Shown: positions 1-5,379 of the stretch, one piece after another
Numbering within the stretch: position 1 is the stretch's first letter
Layout of the letters: each line of letters starts with the position of its first letter
Source: Clostridia bacterium
Lineage (GTDB): Bacteria; Bacillota; Clostridia; Christensenellales; DTU072
DNA length: 5,379 nucleotides
Assembly (NCBI GenBank): GCA_028699795.1
Contig: JAQVTZ010000124.1
Coordinates: 1 to 5,379, forward strand
Direction: 5' to 3'
Position numbers and translations under genes: made by a program
The notes under the pieces: model-generated
The model's input: the letters and a program-made list of their open reading frames with translations, nothing else
The model's database searches: none
Told to the model about the DNA's origin: nothing

Positions 1-1
1 C

Positions 2-898
2 GAAACGGTGTACGGGCTTGGGGCGGACGCTTGCAATGCCGAGGCCGTAAAGTCTATTTTTGTTGCAAAGGGCAGACCGCAGGACAATCCGCTTATCGTG
101 CATATTGCAGAAGTTCAACAATTGTGCGCCGTGGGGGCAGAGGTGCCGGCTATTGCCTACAGTCTATTTGAAACTTTTTCACCGGGGCCACTGACTCTCG
201 TCTTAAAAAAAGCGGACACAATCCCAAAAGTGACAACAGGGGGGTTGAATACGGTTGGCGTACGCATCCCCGACCATCCTTTGGCGTTGGGGTTGATTCG
301 GGCGGCAGGAAGACCCGTTGCCGCGCCGTCGGCAAATGCGAGCGGCAGGGTGAGCCCCACCGAAGCCGCGCATGTCTTGGAGGATTTGCAAGGCAAAATC
401 CCGATGATTTTGGACGGTGGAAAGACACGGGTAGGCATCGAAAGTACCGTGCTGGATCTTACCAAAGAGGTTCCCATAATACTTAGACCGGGAGCCGTAA
501 CCGCAAAAATGCTTGCGCCGTTGCTTGGCAAGGTAAAAACTTCTTATGGCGAAGTGGTTGTTGCGGAGTCTCCTGGTATGAAGTACAGACATTATTGTCC
601 CCGTTGCCCTTGCGTGGGCGTGCGCGACGCGCAATCCGCCAATAAAGAGTACGCTTTGCGAGAGGGAGAGGGCTTGCGCCCCGTTCTCATTGCAAGCGAG
701 GAGATGCTAACGGATACGAATATAAAAAACGGAATTTCGTTAGGGGATACTCCTGAATCTGCGATGGCTATTTTGTTTTCCGCATTGAGAGCTGCGGAAA
801 AAGAATACAATTATATTATCGTGCAATGGTTCGACGGCGACGCGTACTACCCCGTTCAAAATCGCATAAAAAAGGCGACAGGCGGCATTATATTATAA
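2..898 (+). CDS. sua5: Sua5-type L-threonylcarbamoyladenylate synthase (5'-truncated by window edge)
   Basis: This enzyme makes threonylcarbamoyl-AMP from threonine, bicarbonate and ATP. TsaB, TsaD and TsaE homologues then use it to form t6A at position 37 of tRNAs reading ANN codons; it acts in the cytoplasm. The reading frame is open from base 2 and begins inside the family motif ETVYGLGADA, so about 30-40 N-terminal residues lie upstream; the GTG at base 8 is an internal valine codon, not a start. With the base-2 codon as residue 1, the YrdC domain shows K23 and R25 (KGRP) and S110 and N112 (PSANASG), the KxR/SxN substrate-binding set. The linker SPGMKYRHY starts at residue 190. A C-terminal Sua5 domain follows to residue 298, ending NRIKKATGGIIL. 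This makes it the long Sua5/YwlC form rather than short TsaC. An oddity is the linker continuation CPRCPC, where an alanine-containing sequence is more usual. The stop is TAA at 896-898. Confidence 0.95.
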   Translation, partial: ETVYGLGADACNAEAVKSIFVAKGRPQDNPLIVHIAEVQQLCAVGAEVPAIAYSLFETFSPGPLTLVLKKADTIPKVTTGGLNTVGVRIPDHPLALGLIRAAGRPVAAPSANASGRVSPTEAAHVLEDLQGKIPMILDGGKTRVGIESTVLDLTKEVPIILRPGAVTAKMLAPLLGKVKTSYGEVVVAESPGMKYRHYCPRCPCVGVRDAQSANKEYALREGEGLRPVLIASEEMLTDTNIKNGISLGDTPESAMAILFSALRAAEKEYNYIIVQWFDGDAYYPVQNRIKKATGGIIL

Positions 899-910
899 AG
901 AAGATATTAT

Positions 911-964
911 TATAAGATAAAGATATCCATATAAAAAATCATTTACCTTATATTTATTTTTTTT
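911..964 (+). terminator. Putative intrinsic terminator after sua5
   Basis: Bases 911-916 (TATAAG) pair with 947-952 (CTTATA). After one A/C mismatch (917/946), 918-921 (TAAA) pair with 942-945 (TTTA). This gives a stem of about 10 pairs around a loop of about 20 bases. A T-rich run follows directly, with eight consecutive T at 957-964. The position, 12 bases past the sua5 stop and before the rpiB promoter, suits a terminator. The stem has only one G-C pair and a long loop, so it is weak. The stretch could instead simply be AT-rich promoter-upstream DNA. Confidence 0.4.
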
Positions 965-992
965 CAATTTACATAATTAGGAAGTCAAGCGT

Positions 993-1021
993 TTGCAAAT
1001 AAACGCAATATGTTCTATAAT
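993..1021 (+). promoter_or_regulatory. Sigma-A/sigma-70-type promoter for rpiB and the ATPase operon
   Basis: The -35 box is TTGCAA (993-998; 4 of 6 matches to TTGACA). It is separated by exactly 17 bases from a perfect -10 box TATAAT (1016-1021). The expected transcription start is about 1027-1029, leaving a leader of only about 20 bases before the rpiB ATG at 1049. No other gap in the window is long enough for a conventional intergenic promoter, so this one probably drives rpiB and the V-type ATPase genes together. No operator or riboswitch-like structure is evident between it and the start codon. Confidence 0.7.
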
Positions 1022-1034
1022 CAAGAAAGAATTC

Positions 1035-1039
1035 GGAGG
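1035..1039 (+). promoter_or_regulatory. Ribosome binding site that fixes the rpiB start
   Basis: GGAGG lies 9 bases before the ATG at 1049. The in-frame ATG at 1010 lies upstream of this site and of the -10 box, so it would not be on the transcript from the proposed promoter. Confidence 0.85.
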
Positions 1040-1048
1040 AAAGGCGAT

Positions 1049-1498
1049 ATGAAGATAGCGATAGGGTGTGACCATGGCGGTATTTCGTTAAAAGACTCTG
1101 TGATAAAAGCAATCACCGACAACGGGCACGAAGTACTCGATTTCGGCACATACAATACGGAGTCTTGCGATTACCCAGATTATGCTTATCGTGTCGCGCA
1201 GTCGGTGCTGTCGGGCGAAGCCCAAAGAGGGATTTTGCTTTGTGGTACGGGCATCGGAATGTCGATTGCCGCCAACAAGGTTAAAGGGATCCGATGCGGT
1301 CATGTGACCGATGTGTTTTCGGCGCAAATGACGGCGGAGCACAACAACGCCAATATTATCGCGATGGGCGGACGCATTACGGACGCCGAAACCGCTTACC
1401 AAATCGTCACTACATACCTTGCCGGCAAGTTTGCGGGCGGAAGGCATCAAAACAGATTGGATAAGGTGACAAAACTCGAAAACGGAGAGGCTTTATGA
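1049..1498 (+). CDS. rpiB: Ribose-5-phosphate isomerase B
   Basis: RpiB interconverts ribose 5-phosphate and ribulose 5-phosphate in the pentose-phosphate pathway; some close relatives act on allose or galactose 6-phosphate. The protein is 149 residues, normal for the RpiB/LacAB family. It opens with MKIAIGCDHGG (D8, H9). The catalytic-cysteine/anion-hole motif is LLCGTGIGMSIAANK (C65, G66-G70), the histidine segment is AEHNNANI (H98), and the C-terminal phosphate-binding segment is GGRHQNRLDK (R132, R136). All residues expected for activity are present. The ATG at 1049 is chosen over the in-frame ATG at 1010 because it has GGAGG 9 bases upstream, gives the usual family N-terminus, and lies downstream of the TATAAT box. 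The gene's TGA overlaps the next gene's ATG (ATGA at 1495-1498), which suggests translational coupling to ntpF. The usual Firmicutes neighbour sua5 lies just upstream. Cysteine at the catalytic position favours RpiB over a LacA/LacB subunit. Confidence 0.96.
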   Translation: MKIAIGCDHGGISLKDSVIKAITDNGHEVLDFGTYNTESCDYPDYAYRVAQSVLSGEAQRGILLCGTGIGMSIAANKVKGIRCGHVTDVFSAQMTAEHNNANIIAMGGRITDAETAYQIVTTYLAGKFAGGRHQNRLDKVTKLENGEAL

Positions 1499-1812
1499 TT
1501 CAAGAACTGGTAAACAAGATAGCCGCAGCCGAACAACAGGCGGACGAGATGATTGCAGCCGCGCTGGAAGAAGCCAAGGCGATGAACTTCCATGCCGAAA
1601 CCGAAGCGGCGAAAATACTTGCCGATGCCAAAGCCAGAGTGAAGTCCGACCGCAAAAAAGTTGCCGAAAGCGCCGAGAAGCTCGCCGAACAAAGATATGA
1701 CGAAATCGTAAAAATAGGCGAAAGCGAAGCCGACAGTCTTATTGCAAACATTAACATAAAAGAAGAAGGCACGGCTGTCGCCGAAGCCTACCTCAAACTT
1801 TACGAGAGATAA
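1495..1812 (+). CDS. ntpF: V-type ATPase peripheral stalk subunit (NtpF; G/H-type)
   Basis: A 105-residue, charged, alanine- and glutamate-rich protein predicted to be one long helix. It reads as a near-continuous run of AE/EA/KA heptad-like sequence from about residue 5 to 85, with no membrane segment or catalytic motif. This is the build of the bacterial/archaeal V/A-ATPase subunit called NtpF in Enterococcus hirae and G or H elsewhere. That subunit pairs with NtpE to form the peripheral stalk holding the catalytic head against the membrane stator. The identity rests mainly on position: it is first in an F-I-K-E-C order. Start choice: ATG at 1495 overlaps the rpiB stop by four bases, with GGAGAGG at 1484-1490 just upstream inside rpiB. 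The TAA stop is one base before the ntpI ATG. Coiled-coil subunits diverge quickly, so sequence alone would support this call only moderately. Confidence 0.85.
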   Translation: MIQELVNKIAAAEQQADEMIAAALEEAKAMNFHAETEAAKILADAKARVKSDRKKVAESAEKLAEQRYDEIVKIGESEADSLIANINIKEEGTAVAEAYLKLYER

Positions 1813-1813
1813 C

Positions 1814-3850
1814 ATGTCTGTAGTAACCATGAAAAAACTTACTCTTGTCGCCCATACCAAAGACAAGAGAAAAATTCTAAAAGCCTTAACGGGGTTAGGC
1901 ACTGCCGAGATTTGCACCGCTTCGTCTTACGACAATACAGAAAAAAGAGAAGATTCTGACCTAAGGTCGGAGATAGAGCGCAAACTTGCCAGACTTACTT
2001 TTGCGTTTGCTTTTCTCAAAGACACTTATAATGTGATGCAAAAAGCCGCCAAACACGAAGAAAAGGCGGACGATATCAAAGAACTCAAGCTCAATCTAAA
2101 ACGAGAAAACAAACTGATAGAGTATGACGATATGGTTTCGGAAATCGCCGAAAACGAGTACGATTTGTTCGAAACCGTTTCTTTATTAGAGGATTTTAAC
2201 AGCCGCCTTACGGACATCAAAACAGAGACCGCCAGGCTTAATAATCTCTACGATCAAATCACAGATTATCTTTCTTTCGATATCAAATTTTCGGATATCA
2301 AAGATACCCAAAGAATCGCCATGTTTTTGGGGCTTATCCCCGAAGGAAAAGCGCAAACACTTCAAGAGGTGTTGCCGCCTTCGGCCGTTTTTGTGCATCA
2401 TGTTGCAGACAAAAATGAAGCGGTTTTTATTGCCGTTAACAAAGAAGACAAAGAAGAAACTTCCAAACTGCTTGCAGCGGCGGATTTTGCAAGATGTCCT
2501 TTTACTTTCGAGTCTACGGCGCAAGAGATAGCGGATAGCACGCAAAGCAGAGTAAGCGAACTTGTTGCAATGCGGGAAGAAATTTATAAACAGGCGGCCG
2601 AAAACTTTAGATATGACTCCGCATTAAAAAACCTGTACGATTATTATTATCTGGAGCTTGCCAAACAGGACGCCATCGAAAAAACGGCGGGTACCCGCAA
2701 AGCATTTGTTCTGGAGGCTTGGGTGATTGCAAACGCGGCACAGATTACCGCAAGCAAAATCAAAGAGGCGTCACCCACAGCGGAGGTACTGCTTACAGAC
2801 CCTGTAGAAGGTGAAATCGTGCCTTCGTATGTACGCAACAATAAAATTGTAAATCCGTTCGGTCACAACATAACCGCAATGTTTGGGGCGCCGAAGTACG
2901 GCGGATTAGACCCCAATCCCTTCGTAGCGTTCTTTTATTTTTTGTTCTTCGGGTTTATGCTTTCGGACGCGGGATACGGTATCATACTTGCGGTGGGATG
3001 CTTCGCTTATTTATTTATCAAAAAACCCGTAAAAAACAGCGGAAGTTTTATTAAGATGCTTGGCCTTTGCGGTATCTCCACCGTGTTGTGGGGGATCATA
3101 TTCGGCGGATGGTTCAGTATCGAATCGCAATATCTGCAGGCAAATGCCGCAGGAAGATTTTTGCTGAGTTTAAGGCTTATCGACCCGCTCAGCGGCTCGC
3201 AAGCGCTTATCATGTTCGGTTTGGCGTTGGGACTCGGTGTCATCCAGCTTGCCACGGGATTTTTCTTGAGTGGCTATTCCAAATTAAAAACCAAACCTTT
3301 AGACGGTATTTTTAACGATTTCAGTTGGGTCGTAATATTCATCGGCTTGGGTGTTTATTTGTTAAGCATGGTGGGCTTAGACGGCGCGGCATTGCCGGGA
3401 CTTATCTTATTGCTTGCGGGTGTCGCGATGCTTCTTTTGGGCGGCGCGGTAGGCAAAAAGAATCCCCTCAAAATGGTGGGCGGCGCGCTCAAAAATGTAT
3501 ACGGCACAATAGGGGTGTTTTCGGATGTGCTCTCTTACGCGCGTTTGTTCGGGTTAGGTCTGACGACGGGCGTTATCGGCATGGTTATCAACAAAATCGG
3601 TATTTTGTTAATTGATATGATCCCTTATGCGGGATATCTTGCCGCCATTCTTGTGTTTGTGGTAGGGCATACCTTCAATTTATTTATCAATACGCTGGGC
3701 GTGTATGTGCACAACTCCAGACTGCAGTATGTAGAGTTCTTCGGCAAGTTCTATAACGGCGAAGGGCACGCGTTCACCCCTCTGGGGGCAAAAACAAAAT
3801 ATGTTTATCTCACAGATAGATTAGAAACAAAAAGTAATCCAACCAAGTAG
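1814..3850 (+). CDS. ntpI: V-type ATPase membrane stator subunit I (a-subunit homologue)
   Basis: This subunit forms the ion half-channels next to the NtpK ring and anchors the peripheral stalks. It has 678 residues, typical for bacterial NtpI. Residues 1 to about 365 are a cytoplasmic domain of helical, charged stretches (about 45-150) and family segments such as RKAFVLEAWVIA. The membrane domain begins at D366-P-N-P, followed by FFYFLFFGFMLSDAGYG (about 373-389), and holds roughly eight hydrophobic segments to about residue 635. The key motif DVLSYARLFGLGL places the channel arginine at R577. A second conserved arginine, R636, lies in HNSRLQYVEFFGKFY. These appear to correspond to the two arginines found essential in E. 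hirae NtpI (R573 and R629, from memory). The start MSVVTMKKLTL matches the family pattern, so ATG 1814 is preferred over the in-frame ATG at 1829. The ribosome binding site is only GAGAG (1804-1808), weaker than those of ntpK, ntpE and ntpC, so translation may depend on coupling from ntpF. Confidence 0.96.
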   Translation: MSVVTMKKLTLVAHTKDKRKILKALTGLGTAEICTASSYDNTEKREDSDLRSEIERKLARLTFAFAFLKDTYNVMQKAAKHEEKADDIKELKLNLKRENKLIEYDDMVSEIAENEYDLFETVSLLEDFNSRLTDIKTETARLNNLYDQITDYLSFDIKFSDIKDTQRIAMFLGLIPEGKAQTLQEVLPPSAVFVHHVADKNEAVFIAVNKEDKEETSKLLAAADFARCPFTFESTAQEIADSTQSRVSELVAMREEIYKQAAENFRYDSALKNLYDYYYLELAKQDAIEKTAGTRKAFVLEAWVIANAAQITASKIKEASPTAEVLLTDPVEGEIVPSYVRNNKIVNPFGHNITAMFGAPKYGGLDPNPFVAFFYFLFFGFMLSDAGYGIILAVGCFAYLFIKKPVKNSGSFIKMLGLCGISTVLWGIIFGGWFSIESQYLQANAAGRFLLSLRLIDPLSGSQALIMFGLALGLGVIQLATGFFLSGYSKLKTKPLDGIFNDFSWVVIFIGLGVYLLSMVGLDGAALPGLILLLAGVAMLLLGGAVGKKNPLKMVGGALKNVYGTIGVFSDVLSYARLFGLGLTTGVIGMVINKIGILLIDMIPYAGYLAAILVFVVGHTFNLFINTLGVYVHNSRLQYVEFFGKFYNGEGHAFTPLGAKTKYVYLTDRLETKSNPTK

Positions 3851-3854
3851 GAGG
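3849..3854 (+). promoter_or_regulatory. Strong ribosome binding site for ntpK, overlapping the ntpI stop
   Basis: AGGAGG shares bases 3849-3850 with the ntpI TAG stop (3848-3850) and lies 5 bases before the ntpK ATG. The same GGAGG-plus-5 spacing recurs before ntpE (4345-4349) and ntpC (4929-4933). Confidence 0.85.
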
Positions 3855-3859
3855 ACGAT

Positions 3860-4342
3860 ATGACAATAGGAACATTTTTAGCAATATTGGGCGCCGCATT
3901 GGCGGTCGGATTCGCCGGCGTAGGTAGCGTAATCGGCGTAGGAAAAGCGGGACAAGCGGCTTCGGGAGTTATCTCGGAAGACCCCGACAAGTTTATTAAG
4001 TGCCTGATATTGGAGCTTTTGCCCGGTACACAAGGCCTTTACGGCTTTATTATCGGCTTCCTTGTCATGCTCAAAATCAATGTATTCGGCGACATCGCGC
4101 AACTTAGCCTTGCAGCGGGCGCGGGTATGCTTGCGGCGTGTTTGCCGATGGCGATTTCGGGATATATCAGCGGAATCCATCAAGGCAAAGTGGCGGCGAG
4201 CGGCATCGCTCTTGTTGCGAAGAAACCCGAAGAGTCCACAAAAGCGATTGTGCTTGCGGTTATGGTAGAGACTTACGCTTTGCTGGGCCTCATTATTTCC
4301 TTCCTTGCGGTATTCATTCCCGATTACGCGGCGATGGTATAA
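3860..4342 (+). CDS. ntpK: V-type ATPase rotor ring subunit K (double-hairpin proteolipid), Na+-binding type
   Basis: This is the ion-carrying membrane ring subunit, which turns as each bound ion passes the NtpI arginine. It has 160 residues and four hydrophobic helices (about 3-29, 44-72, 80-106, 127-154), i.e. two fused c-type hairpins as in E. hirae NtpK (156 residues). Hairpin 1 has the glycine-rich GFAGVGSVIGVGKAG and then LLPGTQGLYGF. Hairpin 2 has SGIHQGKVAASGI and MVETYALLG. By motif alignment from memory, the E. hirae Na+ ligands L61, T64, Q65, Y68, Q110 and E139 correspond to L54, T57, Q58, Y61, Q108 and E137. Only hairpin 2 carries the ion-binding carboxylate, as usual for this fused form. 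E52, just before the LLPGTQ motif, is a second acidic residue where E. hirae has Gln. The start ATG 3860 follows AGGAGG by 5 bases and lies 9 bases after the ntpI stop. Confidence 0.97.
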   Translation: MTIGTFLAILGAALAVGFAGVGSVIGVGKAGQAASGVISEDPDKFIKCLILELLPGTQGLYGFIIGFLVMLKINVFGDIAQLSLAAGAGMLAACLPMAISGYISGIHQGKVAASGIALVAKKPEESTKAIVLAVMVETYALLGLIISFLAVFIPDYAAMV

Positions 4343-4354
4343 CCGGAGGAACAT

Positions 4355-4927
4355 ATGTCGGAAGCGATTATAGCCAAAATTTTGGAGGACGCGCGTTCTG
4401 CCGTCAATACCGCCTTAGAAGAGGGCGGTAAGTCTGCTGCCGCAACAATTGCCGAAGCGCGCAACGAGGCATCCCTCCTTTTGCAAAAGAGCATGGACGA
4501 AACCGCGGCTTTGCAAGACGAAATCATAAGAAGACGGATGACCGTTGCCAATCTCGAGGTGCGCAAGCTGATGCTTGCCGCCAAAAAAAGAGCGTTGGAC
4601 GGCATTTTTAAGGAAGCCGCCGAACAAGTGCTTTCGTTAAAGAAAGACAGATATCTAAAGATTATCAGCGGCATGCTGGAGTCTGCCGAAGATGGCGACA
4701 CCGTTAAGATTGCCGCGCGCGACAAAGGTGTTATTACGGAGACATTTCTTAAAAAATACGCCGAATCCAAAGGTATCAACCTTAGTTTGTCCCAAGAATT
4801 TGCGGATATTAAGGGCGGCATCATACTTTGTTCGGGCAATATGGAAAAAAATCTTTCGCTCGAGGTAGAGCTTGACGCGCTCAGAGAACAGTTGGAGCCC
4901 GAAGTGGCGTCCAAGCTGTTCGGGTAA
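4355..4927 (+). CDS. ntpE: V-type ATPase peripheral stalk subunit E
   Basis: NtpE pairs with NtpF in the peripheral stalk and binds the top of the catalytic head through its C-terminal domain. The protein has 190 residues, close to the usual length. Residues 1 to about 100 are a charged, alanine/glutamate-rich helix, including RRRMTVANLEVRKLMLAAKK, which resembles the family's conserved helix. From about 100 to 190 comes the globular head with the recognisable ending: IKGGIIL, then a glycine turn, then LSLEVELDALREQLEPEV, closing at KLFG. No membrane segment or nucleotide-binding site is present, as expected. ATG 4355 is chosen because GGAGG (4345-4349) precedes it by 5 bases; the gap after ntpK is 12 bases. 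Its position between ntpK and ntpC matches the E. hirae operon order. A long open frame on the opposite strand here is a composition artefact. Confidence 0.93.
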   Translation: MSEAIIAKILEDARSAVNTALEEGGKSAAATIAEARNEASLLLQKSMDETAALQDEIIRRRMTVANLEVRKLMLAAKKRALDGIFKEAAEQVLSLKKDRYLKIISGMLESAEDGDTVKIAARDKGVITETFLKKYAESKGINLSLSQEFADIKGGIILCSGNMEKNLSLEVELDALREQLEPEVASKLFG

Positions 4928-4938
4928 CGGAGGACGAA

Positions 4939-5379
4939 ATGACGGACGGTCTGCTTTTCGCAAACGCGGTCGCGAAGGCCAAAGAAAATAATTTGTTCAG
5001 CGCGGAACGGTTGGGGCGCCTCATCGAGTGCGACACCCTTGCCGACGCTGTCAAAATTTTGGTCGAAGCGAATTACGGCGGAGGCGTCATTCCCGAAGAC
5101 CCCGCGGATTTCGAAGACGCGCTGATTGCCGAAGAGGCGCTTGCGGATATTTTTTTGCACCAACTGAAATTGGATGAAATCGGTATGGATTGTTTTTTGA
5201 TTTCTACCGACTATCACAATGTGAAAGCAATATTAAAAAACATATACGGCAATGCCGAATTGTCGCCTATGTTGGAGGGCGGCGGCTATTACGATTCGTC
5301 TTGGTTAAAGGAGCGTATCGGCGCCGAAGAGCCCAACATCAATCCTTATATCGACACCGCGGTAAAAGAAATCAAAAAG
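4939..5379 (+). CDS. ntpC: V-type ATPase subunit C (central-stalk socket), 3'-truncated by window edge
   Basis: NtpC (the d-subunit homologue) sits on top of the NtpK ring and receives the central rotor stalk. ATG 4939 opens a frame with no stop to the last base: 147 complete codons, against a usual family length of about 330, so over half the gene lies beyond the window. The translation begins MTDGLLFANAVAKAKENNLF, continues with LIECDTLADAVKILVEANYGG, and at about residues 90-104 has FLISTDYHNVKAILKN. The D-Y-H-N-x-K segment and the early L-I-E-x-x-x-x-x-D-A-x-K-x-L pattern are typical of the vATP-synt_AC39 family. GGAGG at 4929-4933 lies 5 bases upstream; the gap after ntpE is 11 bases. 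The helical, soluble character and its place after ntpE support the call. The remaining subunits (F, A, B, D types) are expected downstream but cannot be seen. Confidence 0.9.
   Translation, partial: MTDGLLFANAVAKAKENNLFSAERLGRLIECDTLADAVKILVEANYGGGVIPEDPADFEDALIAEEALADIFLHQLKLDEIGMDCFLISTDYHNVKAILKNIYGNAELSPMLEGGGYYDSSWLKERIGAEEPNINPYIDTAVKEIKK

Larger units (their letters stand above)
1028..5379 (+). other. Predicted transcription unit rpiB-ntpF-ntpI-ntpK-ntpE-ntpC...
   Basis: All six genes are co-directional with junctions of -4, +1, +9, +12 and +11 bases, and no terminator-like hairpin with a T-run was seen between them. The subunit order F-I-K-E-C matches the first half of the E. hirae ntp operon as I recall it (FIKECGABD). 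The left end is the estimated start site of the 993-1021 promoter; the right end is only the window edge. Confidence 0.75.

Noticed and set aside
8..10. GTG at base 8 as the start of the Sua5 gene
   Set aside because: The frame is open to base 2 and the two preceding codons (Glu-Thr) complete the conserved ETVYGLGADA motif. The gene therefore begins outside the window.
899..1009. Possible small gene, riboswitch or RNA gene in the AT-rich gap
   Set aside because: No frame of useful length with a ribosome binding site is present, and no conserved aptamer-like or tRNA-like elements were recognised. The terminator and promoter elements explain the gap.
1010..1048. Upstream in-frame ATG as the start of rpiB (13 extra residues)
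   Set aside because: It lies upstream of the TATAAT -10 box and of the GGAGG site, and the added residues are unlike any RpiB N-terminus. The ATG at 1049 gives the canonical MKIAIGCDHGG start.
1447..1917. Minus-strand frame of 156 codons opposite ntpF
   Set aside because: Phenylalanine-rich translation opposite a charged, lysine- and glutamate-rich coiled-coil gene; this is a shadow of the AAA/GAA/GAC codons and has no ribosome binding site or motif.
3067..3615. Two plus-strand open frames within ntpI in another frame
   Set aside because: Both lie inside the conserved membrane domain of ntpI, with no family signal of their own. Frame +1 of GGC/GCG-rich membrane coding sequence gives arginine/glycine-rich artefacts like these.
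4324..5217. Long open frame on the minus strand (297 codons) opposite ntpE and ntpC
   Set aside because: It lies opposite two well-supported genes with recognisable family motifs and good ribosome binding sites. Its serine/leucine/alanine-rich translation is what the reverse complement of alanine/glutamate-rich coding sequence produces. No family motif was recognised in it.
1..5379. A novel defence, mobile or biosynthetic system
   Set aside because: Every coding stretch belongs to a known housekeeping family in a known order. No transposase, integrase, terminal inverted repeats, direct-repeat array or unexplained gene was seen.

Overview
The window is an ordinary, tightly packed bacterial gene run, all on the + strand. 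It has three parts: the 3' end of a tRNA-modification gene (Sua5-type threonylcarbamoyl-AMP synthase), a ribose-5-phosphate isomerase B gene (rpiB), and the first five genes of a bacterial V-type (A/V-type) ATPase operon. Both edges cut a gene: the Sua5 gene lacks its N-terminus, and the last gene (ntpC, from 4939) runs off the right edge still open.

Layout. Bases 2-898: Sua5 YrdC domain, conserved linker and C-terminal Sua5 domain. Bases 899-1048: an AT-rich gap, the only real intergenic space here, with a plausible intrinsic terminator for sua5 (911-964) and a good sigma-A/sigma-70-type promoter (-35 at 993-998, 17-bp spacer, perfect TATAAT at 1016-1021). Bases 1049-1498: rpiB with a clear Shine-Dalgarno. 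Bases 1495-5379: ntpF, ntpI, ntpK, ntpE and ntpC', with junctions from a 4-base overlap to gaps of 1, 9, 12 and 11 bases. This suggests one transcript from the promoter before rpiB through the whole ATPase block. The nucleotide-binding subunits (A, B) and the rotor subunits (F, D) would be expected just downstream.

How the genes work together. NtpE and NtpF form the peripheral stalk. NtpI is the membrane stator (a-subunit homologue) and NtpK is the rotor ring subunit. NtpC is the socket joining the central stalk to the ring. NtpK carries, residue for residue, the sodium-binding set known from Enterococcus hirae (L54, T57, Q58, Y61, Q108, E137 here), so the enzyme is most likely Na+-coupled. 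RpiB belongs to the pentose-phosphate pathway and has no known mechanical link to the ATPase, but it shares the promoter and overlaps ntpF.

Organism. The F-I-K-E-C subunit order, the strong GGAGG ribosome binding sites, the moderate GC content and the sua5-rpiB-ATPase gene order suggest a Gram-positive anaerobe of the Bacillota, probably an uncultured Clostridia member. This is inferred from gene order and remembered homologues, not from a database search. I saw no mobile elements, CRISPR arrays, RNA genes or phage genes. I do not believe a new system is present. The points most worth a second look are the Na+ signature, the V-type ATPase sitting where Firmicutes usually carry the F-type operon, and a small cysteine cluster in the Sua5 linker.
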